A DNA stretch of 64,000 nt. Origin: Microbulbifer thermotolerans (GTDB lineage: Bacteria > Pseudomonadota > Gammaproteobacteria > Pseudomonadales > Cellvibrionaceae). This document shows, in pieces, positions 1 to 15,119 of this stretch. Positions within the stretch are counted from its first letter, which is position 1. Every line of letters starts with the position of its first letter. Under the pieces are notes generated by a model. The model was given only the letters and a program-made list of their open reading frames with translations. It did no database searches and had not been told where the DNA came from. The stretch covers positions 124,001 to 188,000 of the forward strand of contig NZ_FOKT01000004.1 in the NCBI RefSeq assembly GCF_900112305.1. The letters run 5' to 3'. A program made the translations under genes and the position numbers.

Positions 1-226
1 GGAGAATGAGCAGGTCGGCGAATTTTATGTTGAGCTGCCCATCCGCATCGAGGTGGAAGGCGGTTATCACGAATTTGGGGCTTTCGTCAGCGGTATCGCA
101 GGTATGCCGCGCATCGTCACCCTGCATGATTTTGATATCAAGACAAGTAAAGACAGCGGTGCATTGCTGAGTATGGTCATCAATGCCAAGACCTATCGCT
201 ACAAGGATCAGGGGGAAGAGGGATGA
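1..226 (+). CDS. pilO: PilO, type IV pilus inner-membrane platform protein (3' end only)
   Basis: The window opens inside this gene; the readable frame begins at base 2 and ends with TGA at 224-226. About 74 C-terminal residues are visible, with the PilO-type ferredoxin-like core ending (motifs VELPIRIEVEGGYHEFG and GIAGMPRIVTLHDF). In the family PilO pairs with PilN in the inner membrane and contacts PilP, linking the cytoplasmic motor to the PilQ secretin. The stop overlaps the pilP start in ATGATGA, so the two are translationally coupled. Identity rests on this C-terminal motif plus the pilP-pilQ neighbours and is quite secure; the N-terminal membrane segment lies outside the window. Confidence 0.9.
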   Translation, partial: ENEQVGEFYVELPIRIEVEGGYHEFGAFVSGIAGMPRIVTLHDFDIKTSKDSGALLSMVINAKTYRYKDQGEEG

Positions 227-750
227 TGAAACGCATTGCCCTTGTCTCGGTCCTGCTGACTCTGGCCGGCTGCGCGCTCGACGGCGACCACAGTGACCTG
301 CGGCAGAAAATGGCCGCGGTTAAACACAAGCCGAAGGGGCAGATAGAACCGATACCTACCTTCACGCCATACAGCCCCTATGTCTACAGTGCGGCCGCTC
401 AGCGCAGTCCGTTCAGCCGTCCGGTGCTGGAGTCTGAACAGCGGTTGGTGGGGCGCAAGCTCGATGTGGCACCAGACTTAAACCGCCAGCGGGAACTGCT
501 AGAACGCTTCAATTTTGATGCCTTGTCCATGGTGGGAACCCTGTCCAGGGGCGGCCAGCTCTGGGCGCTGATCGACGACGGCGAGGGTGGTATTCACCGA
601 ATCACCGTCGGCAATTATCTGGGCAAGAACCACGGGCGGGTGGTCAACGCCTCAGAAACCCAGATTGATGTTTTGGAAATCGTACCGGATGGCACCGGTG
701 GCTGGATCGAAAGGCCGCGGGCGCTGACTTTGGAAGAGAAGGACAACTGA
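223..750 (+). CDS. pilP: PilP, type IV pilus assembly lipoprotein
   Basis: 175 residues. The N-terminus is a lipoprotein signal with lipobox LAGC (Cys17), followed by a low-complexity Pro/Lys-rich linker (about 20-60) and a compact beta-domain (about 85-165) containing GTLSRGGQLWALIDDGEG and VGNYLGKNHGRV, typical of PilP. PilP bridges the inner-membrane PilN/PilO complex to the N-terminal domains of the PilQ secretin. The start overlaps the pilO stop; a second ATG at 226 is in frame and equally possible. Only two bases separate its stop from pilQ. Confidence 0.95.
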   Translation: MMKRIALVSVLLTLAGCALDGDHSDLRQKMAAVKHKPKGQIEPIPTFTPYSPYVYSAAAQRSPFSRPVLESEQRLVGRKLDVAPDLNRQRELLERFNFDALSMVGTLSRGGQLWALIDDGEGGIHRITVGNYLGKNHGRVVNASETQIDVLEIVPDGTGGWIERPRALTLEEKDN

Positions 751-752
751 TA

Positions 753-2957
753 ATGATCAACACGCAACTCGCCAGGTTAATGGCTCTCTTTCGGGTTCTG
801 TTGCTCAGTTTGGCGCTGATCCCAGCGGTTTCGTCGGCTCAGGTCAACCAGCTAAACGACATCCAGTTTTCCGAGCTGCCCGGAGGCCGTGTACAGTTGC
901 GGCTCACGTTCAGTGATCTGCCGCCGGAACCCACCGGATACACTATTGAGCAGCCGGCCCGCATAGTGATGGATTTTGCCGGTGTGGAGAGCGCGCTGCC
1001 AGAGAAAAAGTATTCTTTGGGTATCGGCAGTGCGCGCAGCGCCGTGGTGGTCTCCAGTGAAGACCGCACTCGCCTGATCGTCAATCTGGATCAACTGCCG
1101 GTCTATACCAGCGAACGCAAAGGTAACCAAGTTATCATGGAGATAGGTGCGGACTCCGCGACAACGGCTTCCGTGGCCGCAGCTCCGGTAACGCCAAGCC
1201 ATGATCAGGGCTTGAATCTCGGTGGACAGAAGCAGTTCCGGGCCGCGGGGGATGTGGCCATCCGCAATGTGGATTTCCGCCGCGGTGAAGCGGGTGAAGG
1301 CAAGCTGATAGTGAGTCTTACGGACCCGGCGGTGAATATCGATGTCGAGCGTACCCGCGGCAAGATTATGCTGACTTTTCTCGGCGCGGATTTGCCGGAG
1401 TCTCTGCGCCAGCGTCTGGATGTCACCGATTTTGCGACTCCGGTCAAAACCATCACCGTCGATTATGACGGCCGCAACTCTGTGATTTCGGTGGAGCCCT
1501 CAGGCAGCGATTACGATTACCTGGCCTATCAGGCGGACGGTGAGTATGTGCTGAGCGTCAAACCGCTCACGGTGGCGGAAATACGCGAGAAACAGAAAGA
1601 GTTCCAGTTCACTGGCGAGAAGCTGTCGCTGAACTTCCAAGATATTGAAGTGCGTTCCGTACTGCAGCTGATCGCGGACTTCACTGACCTCAACTTGGTG
1701 GCCAGCGATACAGTCAGTGGCCGAATCACCCTGCGTCTCGACGGTGTACCCTGGGATCAGGCGCTGGATCTGATCCTGAAAGCCAAGGGGCTGGACAAAC
1801 GTCAGGAGGGCAATGTGATTATGGTGGCGCCGGCGGCGGAAATTGCTGAGCGCGAGCGCCAGGAGCTGGAAACTCGCAAGCAGCTTGAAGAGCTGGCTCC
1901 GCTGCATACCGAGTATATCCACGTGCGTTACGCCGACGCGCGCGAACTGTTTACGCTCTTCTCTGGTCAACAGCAGGGTGGTGGATTTAATCAGGGCAAT
2001 TTTGCCGGTGGTCGGCAGGACGATGACCAGCGCAGCATCCTCTCGTCCCGTGGTAGTGCCATTGTCGACGAGCGCACCAACACAATTATTTTGACAGACA
2101 CTGAAGAGAAGATTGCCCAGTTCCGCGAACTGATCGAAGCCATTGATATTCCCATCCGCCAAGTCATGATCGAGGCGCGCATCGTCAACGCCAACTCGGA
2201 TTTCCAGCGGGACTTTGGAGTGCAGTGGAACTACGTCGAAAGCCACAATATTGATGACGACAAGATAGGTATTGGTTCTGGAACCCAGGATTCTGGCACT
2301 GTTACTGGTAATGGTTCGGGGCCAAGCGTCTCTTCGCCAGTCAGTACGCACGGCGCGCCCTTGGTGGACTTAGGATTGACGGAGTCGGCTGGCAGCATTG
2401 CCTATGCGATCTTGAAAGACAACTTCTATCTGGGCCTGGAATTGTCGGCGTTGGAGGATGTGGGTAAGGCGGAGATTGTCTCCCAGCCCAAGGTGATGAC
2501 TGGCGACAAGCAAGAGGCCACTATCCAGTCTGGTGTGGAAATCCCCTATCTGGAGGCCACCTCCTCCGGGGCTGCATCGGTGACTTTCCGCGAGGCGGTG
2601 CTGCAGCTGAGTGTGACGCCGCAGATTACGCCGGACAACAACATCATCATGGACCTGCAGATCGACCAGAATAGCGTCGGCGAACTGTATACCGACTTGG
2701 CAACCGGTAGCGAGATCCCGGCTATTAACGTCAATACCCTCTCGACCAAGGTGCTGGTCAGCAACGGGGAGACGTTGGTACTCGGTGGTATTTTTGAAAG
2801 CCAGGTAATCGAAGGTGAGACCAAGGTGCCGCTACTGGGGGACATCCCCTATTTGGGCCACTTGTTTAAGAGGAGCACCCGCCAGAATGACAAGCGCGAG
2901 CTGCTGATCTTTATCACGCCGCGGATAATGGAAGACGAGTTCTTCTTCTCCAAGTAG
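753..2957 (+). CDS. pilQ: PilQ, type IV pilus outer-membrane secretin
   Basis: 734 residues with a cleavable signal peptide (about 1-29, ending VSSA). Two AMIN domains (about 33-125 and 165-270) for peptidoglycan binding come first, then an STN/secretin N0 domain near 289-350, a NolW/N1 domain near 387-475 interrupted by a Gly/Gln/Asn-rich loop, and the secretin beta-barrel domain from about 543 to 728, with the family signature VPLLGDIPYLGHLFK near 692. It forms the gated outer-membrane channel through which the pilus passes. It is the last gene of the pilMNOPQ operon; a 235-nt gap follows before aroK. All features are normal for the family. Confidence 0.97.
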   Translation: MINTQLARLMALFRVLLLSLALIPAVSSAQVNQLNDIQFSELPGGRVQLRLTFSDLPPEPTGYTIEQPARIVMDFAGVESALPEKKYSLGIGSARSAVVVSSEDRTRLIVNLDQLPVYTSERKGNQVIMEIGADSATTASVAAAPVTPSHDQGLNLGGQKQFRAAGDVAIRNVDFRRGEAGEGKLIVSLTDPAVNIDVERTRGKIMLTFLGADLPESLRQRLDVTDFATPVKTITVDYDGRNSVISVEPSGSDYDYLAYQADGEYVLSVKPLTVAEIREKQKEFQFTGEKLSLNFQDIEVRSVLQLIADFTDLNLVASDTVSGRITLRLDGVPWDQALDLILKAKGLDKRQEGNVIMVAPAAEIAERERQELETRKQLEELAPLHTEYIHVRYADARELFTLFSGQQQGGGFNQGNFAGGRQDDDQRSILSSRGSAIVDERTNTIILTDTEEKIAQFRELIEAIDIPIRQVMIEARIVNANSDFQRDFGVQWNYVESHNIDDDKIGIGSGTQDSGTVTGNGSGPSVSSPVSTHGAPLVDLGLTESAGSIAYAILKDNFYLGLELSALEDVGKAEIVSQPKVMTGDKQEATIQSGVEIPYLEATSSGAASVTFREAVLQLSVTPQITPDNNIIMDLQIDQNSVGELYTDLATGSEIPAINVNTLSTKVLVSNGETLVLGGIFESQVIEGETKVPLLGDIPYLGHLFKRSTRQNDKRELLIFITPRIMEDEFFFSK

Positions 2958-3014
2958 TGATTGCCACGACGGTAGGGATACCAGGTCGTCAGGCACAAGG
3001 ATGTGCAGCCCCTT

Positions 3015-3038
3015 CACCTATTACACTCAAAATAGGTG
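3015..3038 (+). other. Hairpin in the pilQ-aroK spacer
   Basis: CACCTATT (3015-3022) and AATAGGTG (3031-3038) form a perfect 8-bp stem with an 8-nt loop, 57 nt after the pilQ stop. There is no T-run after it, so it is not a classical intrinsic terminator. A second GC-rich hairpin-capable stretch (CCCGC...GCGGG) follows near 3053-3071. Function unknown; it could separate pilQ from aroK transcripts or protect the 3' end. Confidence 0.35.
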
Positions 3039-3192
3039 CAATGCCGAGAAGACCCGCCGGCTGAGAGCGGGAACCGAGCTAGTCCCACACGAGCTTTCCC
3101 AAACACTTAGAGTCAAGCATGCCCAACAGCGAGGCTGCTTATTCTTGCCGCCTAGTGTATCGTAGAAAAAACGCTCCAAATTAAGACACTAC

Positions 3193-3708
3193 GTGATCGA
3201 ACACTCTATCTTTCTCGTCGGCCCCATGGGGGCTGGCAAGTCCACTATCGGAAAACTGCTGGCGCTTCAGTTGGGTCTGCCTTTCGCGGATACCGACAAG
3301 GTGCTGGAAGATCGCACCGGTGCCGATATCCCCTGGATTTTCGATGTCGAGGGTGAGGCGGGCTTCCGGCGCCGTGAGAGCGAAGTGCTCGAGGATCTAT
3401 GCCGGGGGCCCGTGCAGGTGATCGCTACCGGCGGAGGTATAGTGCTCGCAGAGCAAAACCGCCGGCAGCTGAAAAAACACGGATTGGTCGTCTATCTGCA
3501 GGCGAGCGCGGACCAATTGCTCGAGCGTACCGCCAAGAATTCCAATCGCCCTTTGCTGCGGGTGGCCGATCCCCGCGCGCGTATTATCGAATTGCTGGAG
3601 CAGAGGGATCCGCTTTACCGGGAAGTGGCGGACCTTATTTGCGATACCGACGATTGCACACCGAAACAAGCCGCCCTTATGGTGGCTGAGCGGCTGGTAA
3701 GTGATTAG
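3193..3708 (+). CDS. aroK: Shikimate kinase AroK
   Basis: 171 residues, starting with GTG; no strong Shine-Dalgarno is visible, but the product aligns with other AroK proteins from its first residues. It phosphorylates shikimate with ATP at the 3-hydroxyl in chorismate synthesis. The Walker A loop GPMGAGKST (residues 9-17), the DTD shikimate-binding motif near 33-35, the FRRRE segment near 57-61 and the GGG loop ATGGGIVL near 78 are all present. It sits between pilQ and aroB as in Pseudomonas and E. coli. Confidence 0.96.
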   Translation: MIEHSIFLVGPMGAGKSTIGKLLALQLGLPFADTDKVLEDRTGADIPWIFDVEGEAGFRRRESEVLEDLCRGPVQVIATGGGIVLAEQNRRQLKKHGLVVYLQASADQLLERTAKNSNRPLLRVADPRARIIELLEQRDPLYREVADLICDTDDCTPKQAALMVAERLVSD

Positions 3709-3804
3709 CCCGGTTCCACGCCTGTGCTAAAGTGCCCTCCTGCCCGCGGTGCGGCCGCCCGTGGGTTTGCACCGGAAATGTTGGAATGTCATTAGGAGGG
3801 CGCA

Positions 3805-4890
3805 GTGCACAGTCTGAATGTGGAACTGGGAGATCGCAGCTATCCCATCGTGATCGGATCGCAGTTGTTGGGTGATCCGCAATATCTCCTCCCCTATATC
3901 CGCGGCAGGCAGGTCTGCGTGGTGACCAATGAGACTGTTGCGCCCCTGTACCTGGAGCGGCTGCTCGAGGGCTTGTCGGATTTCGACAAGGTGGACACCA
4001 TCGAATTGCCTGACGGTGAGACCTTCAAAACCCTGGATACGCTCAACCGGATCTTCGACCTGCTACTCGAGCGGCGCCACAACCGCACGACCACTCTGAT
4101 CGCACTCGGTGGCGGCGTAATCGGCGATATGACCGGTTTTGCCGCCGCCTGCTACCAGCGGGGTGTTGATTTTGTGCAAGTGCCGACAACGCTGTTGGCG
4201 CAGGTGGATTCCTCCGTTGGCGGCAAGACTGGAGTCAACCACCCCCTGGGCAAGAACATGATCGGCGCTTTCTACCAGCCCCGCATGGTGCTGGCCGATA
4301 TGGATACATTGAGCACCCTGCCAAAAAGGGAGCTGGCGGCAGGGATCGCTGAAGTCATCAAATACGGCCTTATCTGTGACGCCCCTTTCTTTGAATGGCT
4401 GGAAGGCAATATGCCGCGTCTTCTGGCGTGTGAACCCGAGGCACTGGCCTATGCGGTGGATCGCTGTTGCCGAGACAAGGCCGCAGTGGTGGCGGAGGAT
4501 GAGCGGGAGTCCGGGCGCCGCGCCATACTGAATTTTGGGCACACCTTCGGTCATGCGATCGAAGCGGTACAAGGGTATGGCAGTTGGCTGCACGGCGAGG
4601 CGGTGGCTGCCGGCATGGTGATGGCGGCGGAGTTGTCCAGTCTGCGCGGCGATATCGATGCCGGCTTGGTAGGGCGTATCCGCGCTCTGCTGGCTGCCGC
4701 GGAACTTCCCCTGGCAGCCCCGGAAGGTATGGCAGTGCAACAGTTCCTCGACGCCATGGCGGTGGACAAGAAAGTCTTGGACGGTCGCCTTCGTTTGGTA
4801 CTGCTGCGCGCGTTGGGAACGGCGCAAATCGTCGACGACACCCCGCGGGAGTTGCTGGTAGAAGCGCTTCGGAATTGCGGTGCCGTATGA
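3805..4890 (+). CDS. aroB: 3-dehydroquinate synthase AroB
   Basis: 361 residues, GTG start with a strong AGGAGGG ribosome-binding site. It converts DAHP to 3-dehydroquinate, the second step of the shikimate pathway, using NAD+ and a divalent metal. Visible motifs are the NAD-binding [11 protein letters not shown] near residue 102, the lysine motif [14 protein letters not shown] near 140, and the metal-binding histidines in [10 protein letters not shown] near 245 and HGEAVAAGM near 263. Full length. In Pseudomonas a SPOR-domain gene follows; here aroB is followed directly by a spacer and gltB. Confidence 0.97.
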   Translation: MHSLNVELGDRSYPIVIGSQLLGDPQYLLPYIRGRQVCVVTNETVAPLYLERLLEGLSDFDKVDTIELPDGETFKTLDTLNRIFDLLLERRHNRTTTLIALGGGVIGDMTGFAAACYQRGVDFVQVPTTLLAQVDSSVGGKTGVNHPLGKNMIGAFYQPRMVLADMDTLSTLPKRELAAGIAEVIKYGLICDAPFFEWLEGNMPRLLACEPEALAYAVDRCCRDKAAVVAEDERESGRRAILNFGHTFGHAIEAVQGYGSWLHGEAVAAGMVMAAELSSLRGDIDAGLVGRIRALLAAAELPLAAPEGMAVQQFLDAMAVDKKVLDGRLRLVLLRALGTAQIVDDTPRELLVEALRNCGAV

Positions 4891-4926
4891 CAAATAGCCT
4901 GCAAACTTTGCAATGCTGAGGATTTT

Positions 4927-4957
4927 TTGACGGATTTTTATAGAGAAAGAAGATAAA
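4927..4957 (+). promoter_or_regulatory. Possible sigma-70 promoter upstream of gltB
   Basis: TTGACG (4927-4932) is followed after 19 nt by GATAAA (4952-4957) in an AT-rich stretch directly after aroB. Spacing is slightly long. The spacer continues for about 225 nt and includes a terminator-like hairpin before the gltB start, so a promoter here would give a leader transcript. Sequence resemblance only. Confidence 0.3.
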
Positions 4958-5081
4958 TCTGTTTTTTATGTAGCAGGCAGGAGAAAAATCTGGCAATTCT
5001 TGCAATTGCAGTTGCCCGCCAGTAATATTGCGCGCCCCCTCCGAAAAACCGGGGGCAGCAAAATGCCAACAAGAAACAAGG

Positions 5082-5107
5082 AAAAGCCCCGCTAGTGGGC
5101 TTTTTTT
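5082..5107 (+). terminator. Intrinsic terminator between aroB and gltB
   Basis: AAAAGCCC (5082-5089) pairs with GGGCTTTT (5097-5104) around a 7-nt loop and runs into a seven-T tract (5101-5107), a textbook intrinsic terminator. It lies 75 nt before the gltB start, so it either ends aroB transcription, implying a gltB promoter close by, or acts in a gltB leader. Confidence 0.75.
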
Positions 5108-5182
5108 GTCTGGGGTGACAGCAACCGCGGCACGCGGACCTGGGGCTCCGGAGATCCCGCAACGATAAAGATGAGGAATTCT

Positions 5183-11075
<5,893 letters not shown>

Positions 11076-11086
11076 ACCGGCCGATG

Positions 11087-11140
11087 TTGCAGGGCGCTGA
11101 GCCCCGGCTCCGCGCCCTGCAAACGCCATACGTGTTTTTC
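11087..11140 (+). terminator. Strong hairpin after gltD, terminator-like
   Basis: TTGCAGGGCGC (11087-11097) pairs perfectly with GCGCCCTGCAA (11112-11122), an 11-bp stem with a 14-nt loop that can itself pair. A five-T run follows at about 11134-11138, about 11 nt after the stem, farther than usual. Its place 11 nt after the gltD stop supports a terminator of gltBD. Confidence 0.6.
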
Positions 11141-11239
11141 CCTGTCGCCGTCAGCCCACCGGTGTGCTGCCCCCCCCTGTTTCCGCCCCTCGCACCTCTG
11201 TACAATAGCCGTCCTTTTTAACCCGCCCTCGCCGAGAAT

Positions 11240-12331
11240 ATGGTGCAGTCCATGTCTGATTCCCCCTTCTCCACACTGAAAAACGACCGCTTTCTGCGCG
11301 CTTTGCTGCGCCAGCCGGTGGACCGCACGCCGGTTTGGATGATGCGTCAGGCGGGTCGCTATCTGCCCGAGTACCGCGCTAGCCGTGCCCGTGCGGGGAG
11401 CTTTATGGACTTGTGCCGCAATGCGGACTTGGCTTGCGAAGTGACCCTCCAGCCATTGGAACGCTATCCGCTGGATGCTGCCATTCTCTTTTCGGATATC
11501 CTCACGGTGCCCGATGCGATGGGCCTGGGGCTTTACTTTGAAGAAGGCGAGGGGCCGAAATTCCGCAAACCGCTGCGCTCCGCTGCTGATATAGAGGCAC
11601 TGGAGGTCGTCGACAGCGAGCGGGACCTCGACTATGTGATGCGTGCGGTCTCCACCATTCGCCGGGAGCTGAACGGGCGTGTGCCGCTGATCGGATTTTC
11701 CGGCAGCCCCTGGACCCTGGCCACTTATATGATCGAGGGGGGCTCCAGCCGCGATTTCGCCCGCAGTAAGGAGATGCTCTACAACCGACCCGAACTGATG
11801 CATCAGTTACTCTCCGTACTTGCGGACTCGGTGACGGATTATCTCAACGCACAGATCCGCGCCGGCGCCCAGGCTGTACAGATTTTCGATACTTGGGGCG
11901 GGGTTCTGGGACACGCGGCTTACCGGGAATTTTCCCTGCAATATATGGCCCGTATCATCCGAGGTTTGACCAAGGAGGCGGAAGGCCGCCCAGTGCCGAC
12001 GATTCTGTTTACCAAGGGCGGTGGCCAGTGGCTGGAAGCCATGGCGGAAAGTGGTGCGAGTGCCTTAGGGCTGGATTGGACCACGGATCTGCGCCAGGCC
12101 CGTGCCAGCGTCGGAGACCGGGTAGCCTTGCAGGGGAACCTGGATCCGGCGGTACTCTATGCCAGCCCCAAGCGGATTCGTGCGGAGGTGGCGGCGCTAC
12201 TGGAATCCTACGGCCCCGGTCCGGGCCATGTTTTCAACCTGGGCCACGGTATTACCCCGAAGGTGGACCCTGAGCACGCAGGGGCGATGATAAAAGCGGT
12301 GCAGGAGCTGTCGCCCGCCTACCACGGTTAA
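11240..12331 (+). CDS. hemE: Uroporphyrinogen decarboxylase HemE
   Basis: 363 residues. It removes four carboxyl groups from uroporphyrinogen III to give coproporphyrinogen III in heme synthesis. Family signatures are visible: [14 protein letters not shown] (about 33-46), the acidic [12 protein letters not shown] segment near 80 and GNLDP near 295. A second in-frame ATG at 11252 would give a start closer to the E. coli protein; neither has a strong ribosome-binding site, so the true start may be four codons downstream. It follows gltD as in Pseudomonas but is separated by the gltD hairpin. Confidence 0.95.
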   Translation: MVQSMSDSPFSTLKNDRFLRALLRQPVDRTPVWMMRQAGRYLPEYRASRARAGSFMDLCRNADLACEVTLQPLERYPLDAAILFSDILTVPDAMGLGLYFEEGEGPKFRKPLRSAADIEALEVVDSERDLDYVMRAVSTIRRELNGRVPLIGFSGSPWTLATYMIEGGSSRDFARSKEMLYNRPELMHQLLSVLADSVTDYLNAQIRAGAQAVQIFDTWGGVLGHAAYREFSLQYMARIIRGLTKEAEGRPVPTILFTKGGGQWLEAMAESGASALGLDWTTDLRQARASVGDRVALQGNLDPAVLYASPKRIRAEVAALLESYGPGPGHVFNLGHGITPKVDPEHAGAMIKAVQELSPAYHG

Positions 12332-12700
12332 TCATCGCCGGGCGCCTGTCCCGAGATAAGAAAAGAAATCTCTGTGACTGCTGTCACAGGGGCGGGGCTG
12401 CGGGCTGCCGCAATGCCGTGGTATAAAGATCTCCGTCTATGTGGCTTGCCCGCTCACGGGGCTGGGGAACCTCTGATTAATTCGGGTGAGCACCGTAGTT
12501 GGCTTCGGTACGCTGAAGTAAGTGGGGGATTGTTCGACAACACTTGAGTACTTCTCTGTAGCTCCCGTCCTGAATCCGAGGGCTTCGGAATAGCCATTCC
12601 GTCACCTGAGCTTTTCACCTGGCATCGAAGTCTCTTTTCTGCCAGGCAGTGAATTAGTCAGCGGTTCCTAAGAACTCAAAACCCGGCGACAGTACATCCA
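12332..12700. other. 369-nt gene-free spacer between hemE and the HD-GYP gene
   Basis: No convincing reading frame. It holds a dyad CTGTGAC(4)GTCACAG near its left end and a second inverted repeat CCTGGCA (12618-12624) / TGCCAGG (12640-12646) with a 15-nt loop. No T-tailed terminator for hemE is obvious, and no riboswitch class was recognised. It probably contains the promoter of the downstream gene. Confidence 0.4.
12372..12389. repeat. Inverted repeat, possible operator
   Basis: CTGTGAC (12372-12378) and GTCACAG (12383-12389) form a perfect 7-bp dyad with a 4-nt centre, 40 nt after the hemE stop. The half-site TGTGAC and the symmetry resemble a CRP/Vfr-type operator (TGTGA-N6-TCACA); here the spacing between TGTGA (12373-12377) and TCACA (12384-12388) is exactly 6 nt. 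It may regulate the downstream HD-GYP gene, but it lies about 310 nt upstream of that start. Confidence 0.4.
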
Positions 12701-14065
12701 GTGGCGATTGAACAGGTAAAAATTTCTGTAGAAGACCTGCAGCGCGGCATGTTTGTGTCTAGGTTAGACCGGCCCTGGACACAAACGCCTTTTGCGCTGC
12801 AGGGGTTCTATATTCGCGACCTGGAAGAAATTCGCCAGCTCAAAAAATATTGCCGTTACGTCTATGTAGACGTAACCAGGAGTGTTGGTGACGCCGGCAT
12901 CAGACTGCGCCACATGGCCAGTGCCGCCACCCGCAATGCACCCTCCGCGGCCCGCCGTCGCAATGGCCGCGTGCCACTGGCCATCCCCTGCCGCCCGGTA
13001 CAGGTCCACCACAAGGCTTATCCACCCCCCGCGCCAGCGCGCGGTGAAGCGGGCAGGGCGCGCAAACTGCAGCGGCGCCTGATGGCCAGCATGCGCGAGG
13101 TAATGGTGCAGATCCACACGGACCGCCCTCTGCCAGTCCAGCAGCTCAACAAGGTGGTCGAAGATTTAGTCGACAGCGTCTTGTGTAGCCCCGATGCCCT
13201 CAGCTGGTTGGCCCGCGTGCGAGACAAGGACGAACACACATACAGCCACTCCATTCGCGCCAGCATTTGGGCGGCGGTTTTCGGCCGTCATATCGGCCTG
13301 CGCCGCCATGAATTGGTACAGCTGGGTACAGCCGCGCTGCTCAAGGACGTGGGCAAGCTGATGATTGCCGATGAAGTACTGCAGATGTGCAATAGAGACC
13401 CGCGCAGCGAACTGGAATACCGCAAGTTTGTCGAACACAGCGTAAAGCTGTTGTCCGCGGAAGCGGCGCTCGATCCGCAAGTGATCAATATTATCCGCTG
13501 TCACCGCGAGCGCCACGACGGCAGCGGCTACCCCCAGGGATTGCGTGGAGACAAAATTCCAGTGCTGGCGCGCATGTGCGGTATTGTGACCTTCTATGAC
13601 GAGGCCACCAATCCCCGCGATGTCAGTGTGCCGGTAGCACCCTCCCAGGCGGTGACACAACTCTACGACCTGCGCGATATTGCGTTCCAGGAGCAGCTGG
13701 TGGTCGAGTTTATCCAGTCCATTGGCCTGTACCCGACCGGAACCCAAGTGGAACTGTCCACCGGCGAAGTGGGGGTGGTAGTGGAGCAGACCTATCGGCA
13801 GCGCTTGAATCCCAAAGTAATGGTGGTGCTGGATAGCAGCAAGCGGCCACTGGAAAAGATGCGCCTGTTCGATATGGCTGCGGAGAACGGACGCAAGCAA
13901 AAATTAATCGAGCGGGGTAAACTCAGCGTTTGCGACAAGGTCACCATCGTCAAGGATGTGGAGCCGGGCACCTATCCACAGGTGGATGTCAACGCAGTGT
14001 GTGAGTCTTACTTGTTCAGCCGGCAGAAGCTGCCGGCATTTCTGTCCCGTCTTGTTAAGCGTTAG
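12701..14065 (+). CDS. DUF3391 / HD-GYP domain protein with degenerate metal ligands
   Basis: 454 residues, GTG start. The N-terminal DUF3391 region (about 1-60, DLQRGMFVSRLDRPW) is followed by a basic, variable linker and an HD-GYP domain (about 155-345). HD-GYP proteins hydrolyse cyclic di-GMP. Here several expected ligands are replaced: the HD motif reads LLKDVGK (Lys215), the HHE motif reads HRE (Arg269), and the later VAD aspartate reads IVT. The GYP tripeptide remains (GSGYP, 274-278). It may therefore bind rather than cleave c-di-GMP, or act through protein contacts. It stands alone and converges on psd. Confidence 0.85.
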   Translation: MAIEQVKISVEDLQRGMFVSRLDRPWTQTPFALQGFYIRDLEEIRQLKKYCRYVYVDVTRSVGDAGIRLRHMASAATRNAPSAARRRNGRVPLAIPCRPVQVHHKAYPPPAPARGEAGRARKLQRRLMASMREVMVQIHTDRPLPVQQLNKVVEDLVDSVLCSPDALSWLARVRDKDEHTYSHSIRASIWAAVFGRHIGLRRHELVQLGTAALLKDVGKLMIADEVLQMCNRDPRSELEYRKFVEHSVKLLSAEAALDPQVINIIRCHRERHDGSGYPQGLRGDKIPVLARMCGIVTFYDEATNPRDVSVPVAPSQAVTQLYDLRDIAFQEQLVVEFIQSIGLYPTGTQVELSTGEVGVVVEQTYRQRLNPKVMVVLDSSKRPLEKMRLFDMAAENGRKQKLIERGKLSVCDKVTIVKDVEPGTYPQVDVNAVCESYLFSRQKLPAFLSRLVKR

Positions 14066-14161
14066 GCACGCATCCCTGTCGTTTCCGGCCTGTACCCGGC
14101 CAGCGCGCAATTTCCATTCCATTGTTTGAGTGCCCCTGACCATACGCAGCGTTTGGGTGAA

Positions 14162-15040
14162 TTAGTCAGCGTTCTCCCGGTGCTCTGCGGGCTGAATATC
14201 GCCAAAATGCTGTCCCATTTTCACCGGGCTTTCGGCATCGAGGGATTCCAGCCAGCGCACCCTGTCTGCGCCGAAGAGCATGATCACCGTGGAGCCCAGT
14301 TTGAAGCGGCCCATCTCCGCGCCTTTTTCCAATTGGATGGGCGTGTTATCGCCGTAACTAGTACTGCGCACCCGGCGTTTGTGCGGTGTTACCAGGCCGG
14401 CCCATACCGTTTCAATACTGGCGACGATCATGGCCCCAACCAGGATCATTGCCATGGGGCCAGCGGCGGTATCGAAGACGCAGACAACCCGTTCGTTGCG
14501 GGCGAAGAGCCGCGGCACTGTTTCGGTGGTGACATCATTGACCGAAAACAGTTGTCCCGGCACGTGGATCATGCGGCGCAGCGTACCGCTCACTGGCATG
14601 TGCACTCTGTGGTAGTCCCGCGGTGACAGATAAATCGTGGCGAAGCTGCCGCCAGTGAACTGTGCCGCCAGCCCTGGATCCCCGCCCACCAGCTCCAGCA
14701 GACTGTAGTCGTGCCCCTTGGCCTGAAAAATACGGCCGTTGTGGATTTCCCCCTGCTGGCTGACGGCGCCATCGGCGGGACAGGCGAGGGTGGAATCCCC
14801 CTCTACCAGCGGGCGCACACCGGGTTTCAGCGCGCGGGTAAAGAAATCGTTGAAGGTGTCGTAGGCGGTGCAATCGCTCTGCTCGGCCTCACTCATATCC
14901 ACATCGTATTTATCCACGAACCAGCGGGTGAAGGGGTCTTTGACCCATTTGATACGTGTTTCCGCGAGCCAGCCGGCGGCTCGGGACAGTGCGTGTTGGG
15001 GCGTCAGATATTGCAGAGCAGCGAATAGTTTGGGATGCAT
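14162..15040 (-). CDS. psd: Phosphatidylserine decarboxylase proenzyme
   Basis: 292 residues from the ATG at 15038-15040. It decarboxylates phosphatidylserine to phosphatidylethanolamine at the inner membrane. The LGST autocleavage motif ([10 protein letters not shown], Ser250) generates the pyruvoyl cofactor and the alpha/beta subunits. The segment [14 protein letters not shown] near 145 and the N-terminus [19 protein letters not shown] are characteristic. Longer upstream starts are open but add a non-family stretch. It lies downstream of rhdA on the same strand, after a spacer of about 80 nt. Confidence 0.96.
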   Translation of the reverse strand: MHPKLFAALQYLTPQHALSRAAGWLAETRIKWVKDPFTRWFVDKYDVDMSEAEQSDCTAYDTFNDFFTRALKPGVRPLVEGDSTLACPADGAVSQQGEIHNGRIFQAKGHDYSLLELVGGDPGLAAQFTGGSFATIYLSPRDYHRVHMPVSGTLRRMIHVPGQLFSVNDVTTETVPRLFARNERVVCVFDTAAGPMAMILVGAMIVASIETVWAGLVTPHKRRVRSTSYGDNTPIQLEKGAEMGRFKLGSTVIMLFGADRVRWLESLDAESPVKMGQHFGDIQPAEHRENAD

Positions 15041-15119
15041 AATGTGATTTTTAATACCTGCAAAAAGAGTGTTGCCGGATCTATCCGGCGGGAGAGGCAG
15101 CAATTTTTCCGAGTGGTGG

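Noticed and set aside
3709..3804. Small gene between aroK and aroB
   Set aside because: The 96-nt spacer shows only GC-rich dyads and the aroB ribosome-binding site, with no usable frame.
12332..12700. c-di-GMP (GEMM) riboswitch upstream of the HD-GYP gene
   Set aside because: The spacer has hairpins but the conserved GEMM core and tetraloop-receptor layout were not found.
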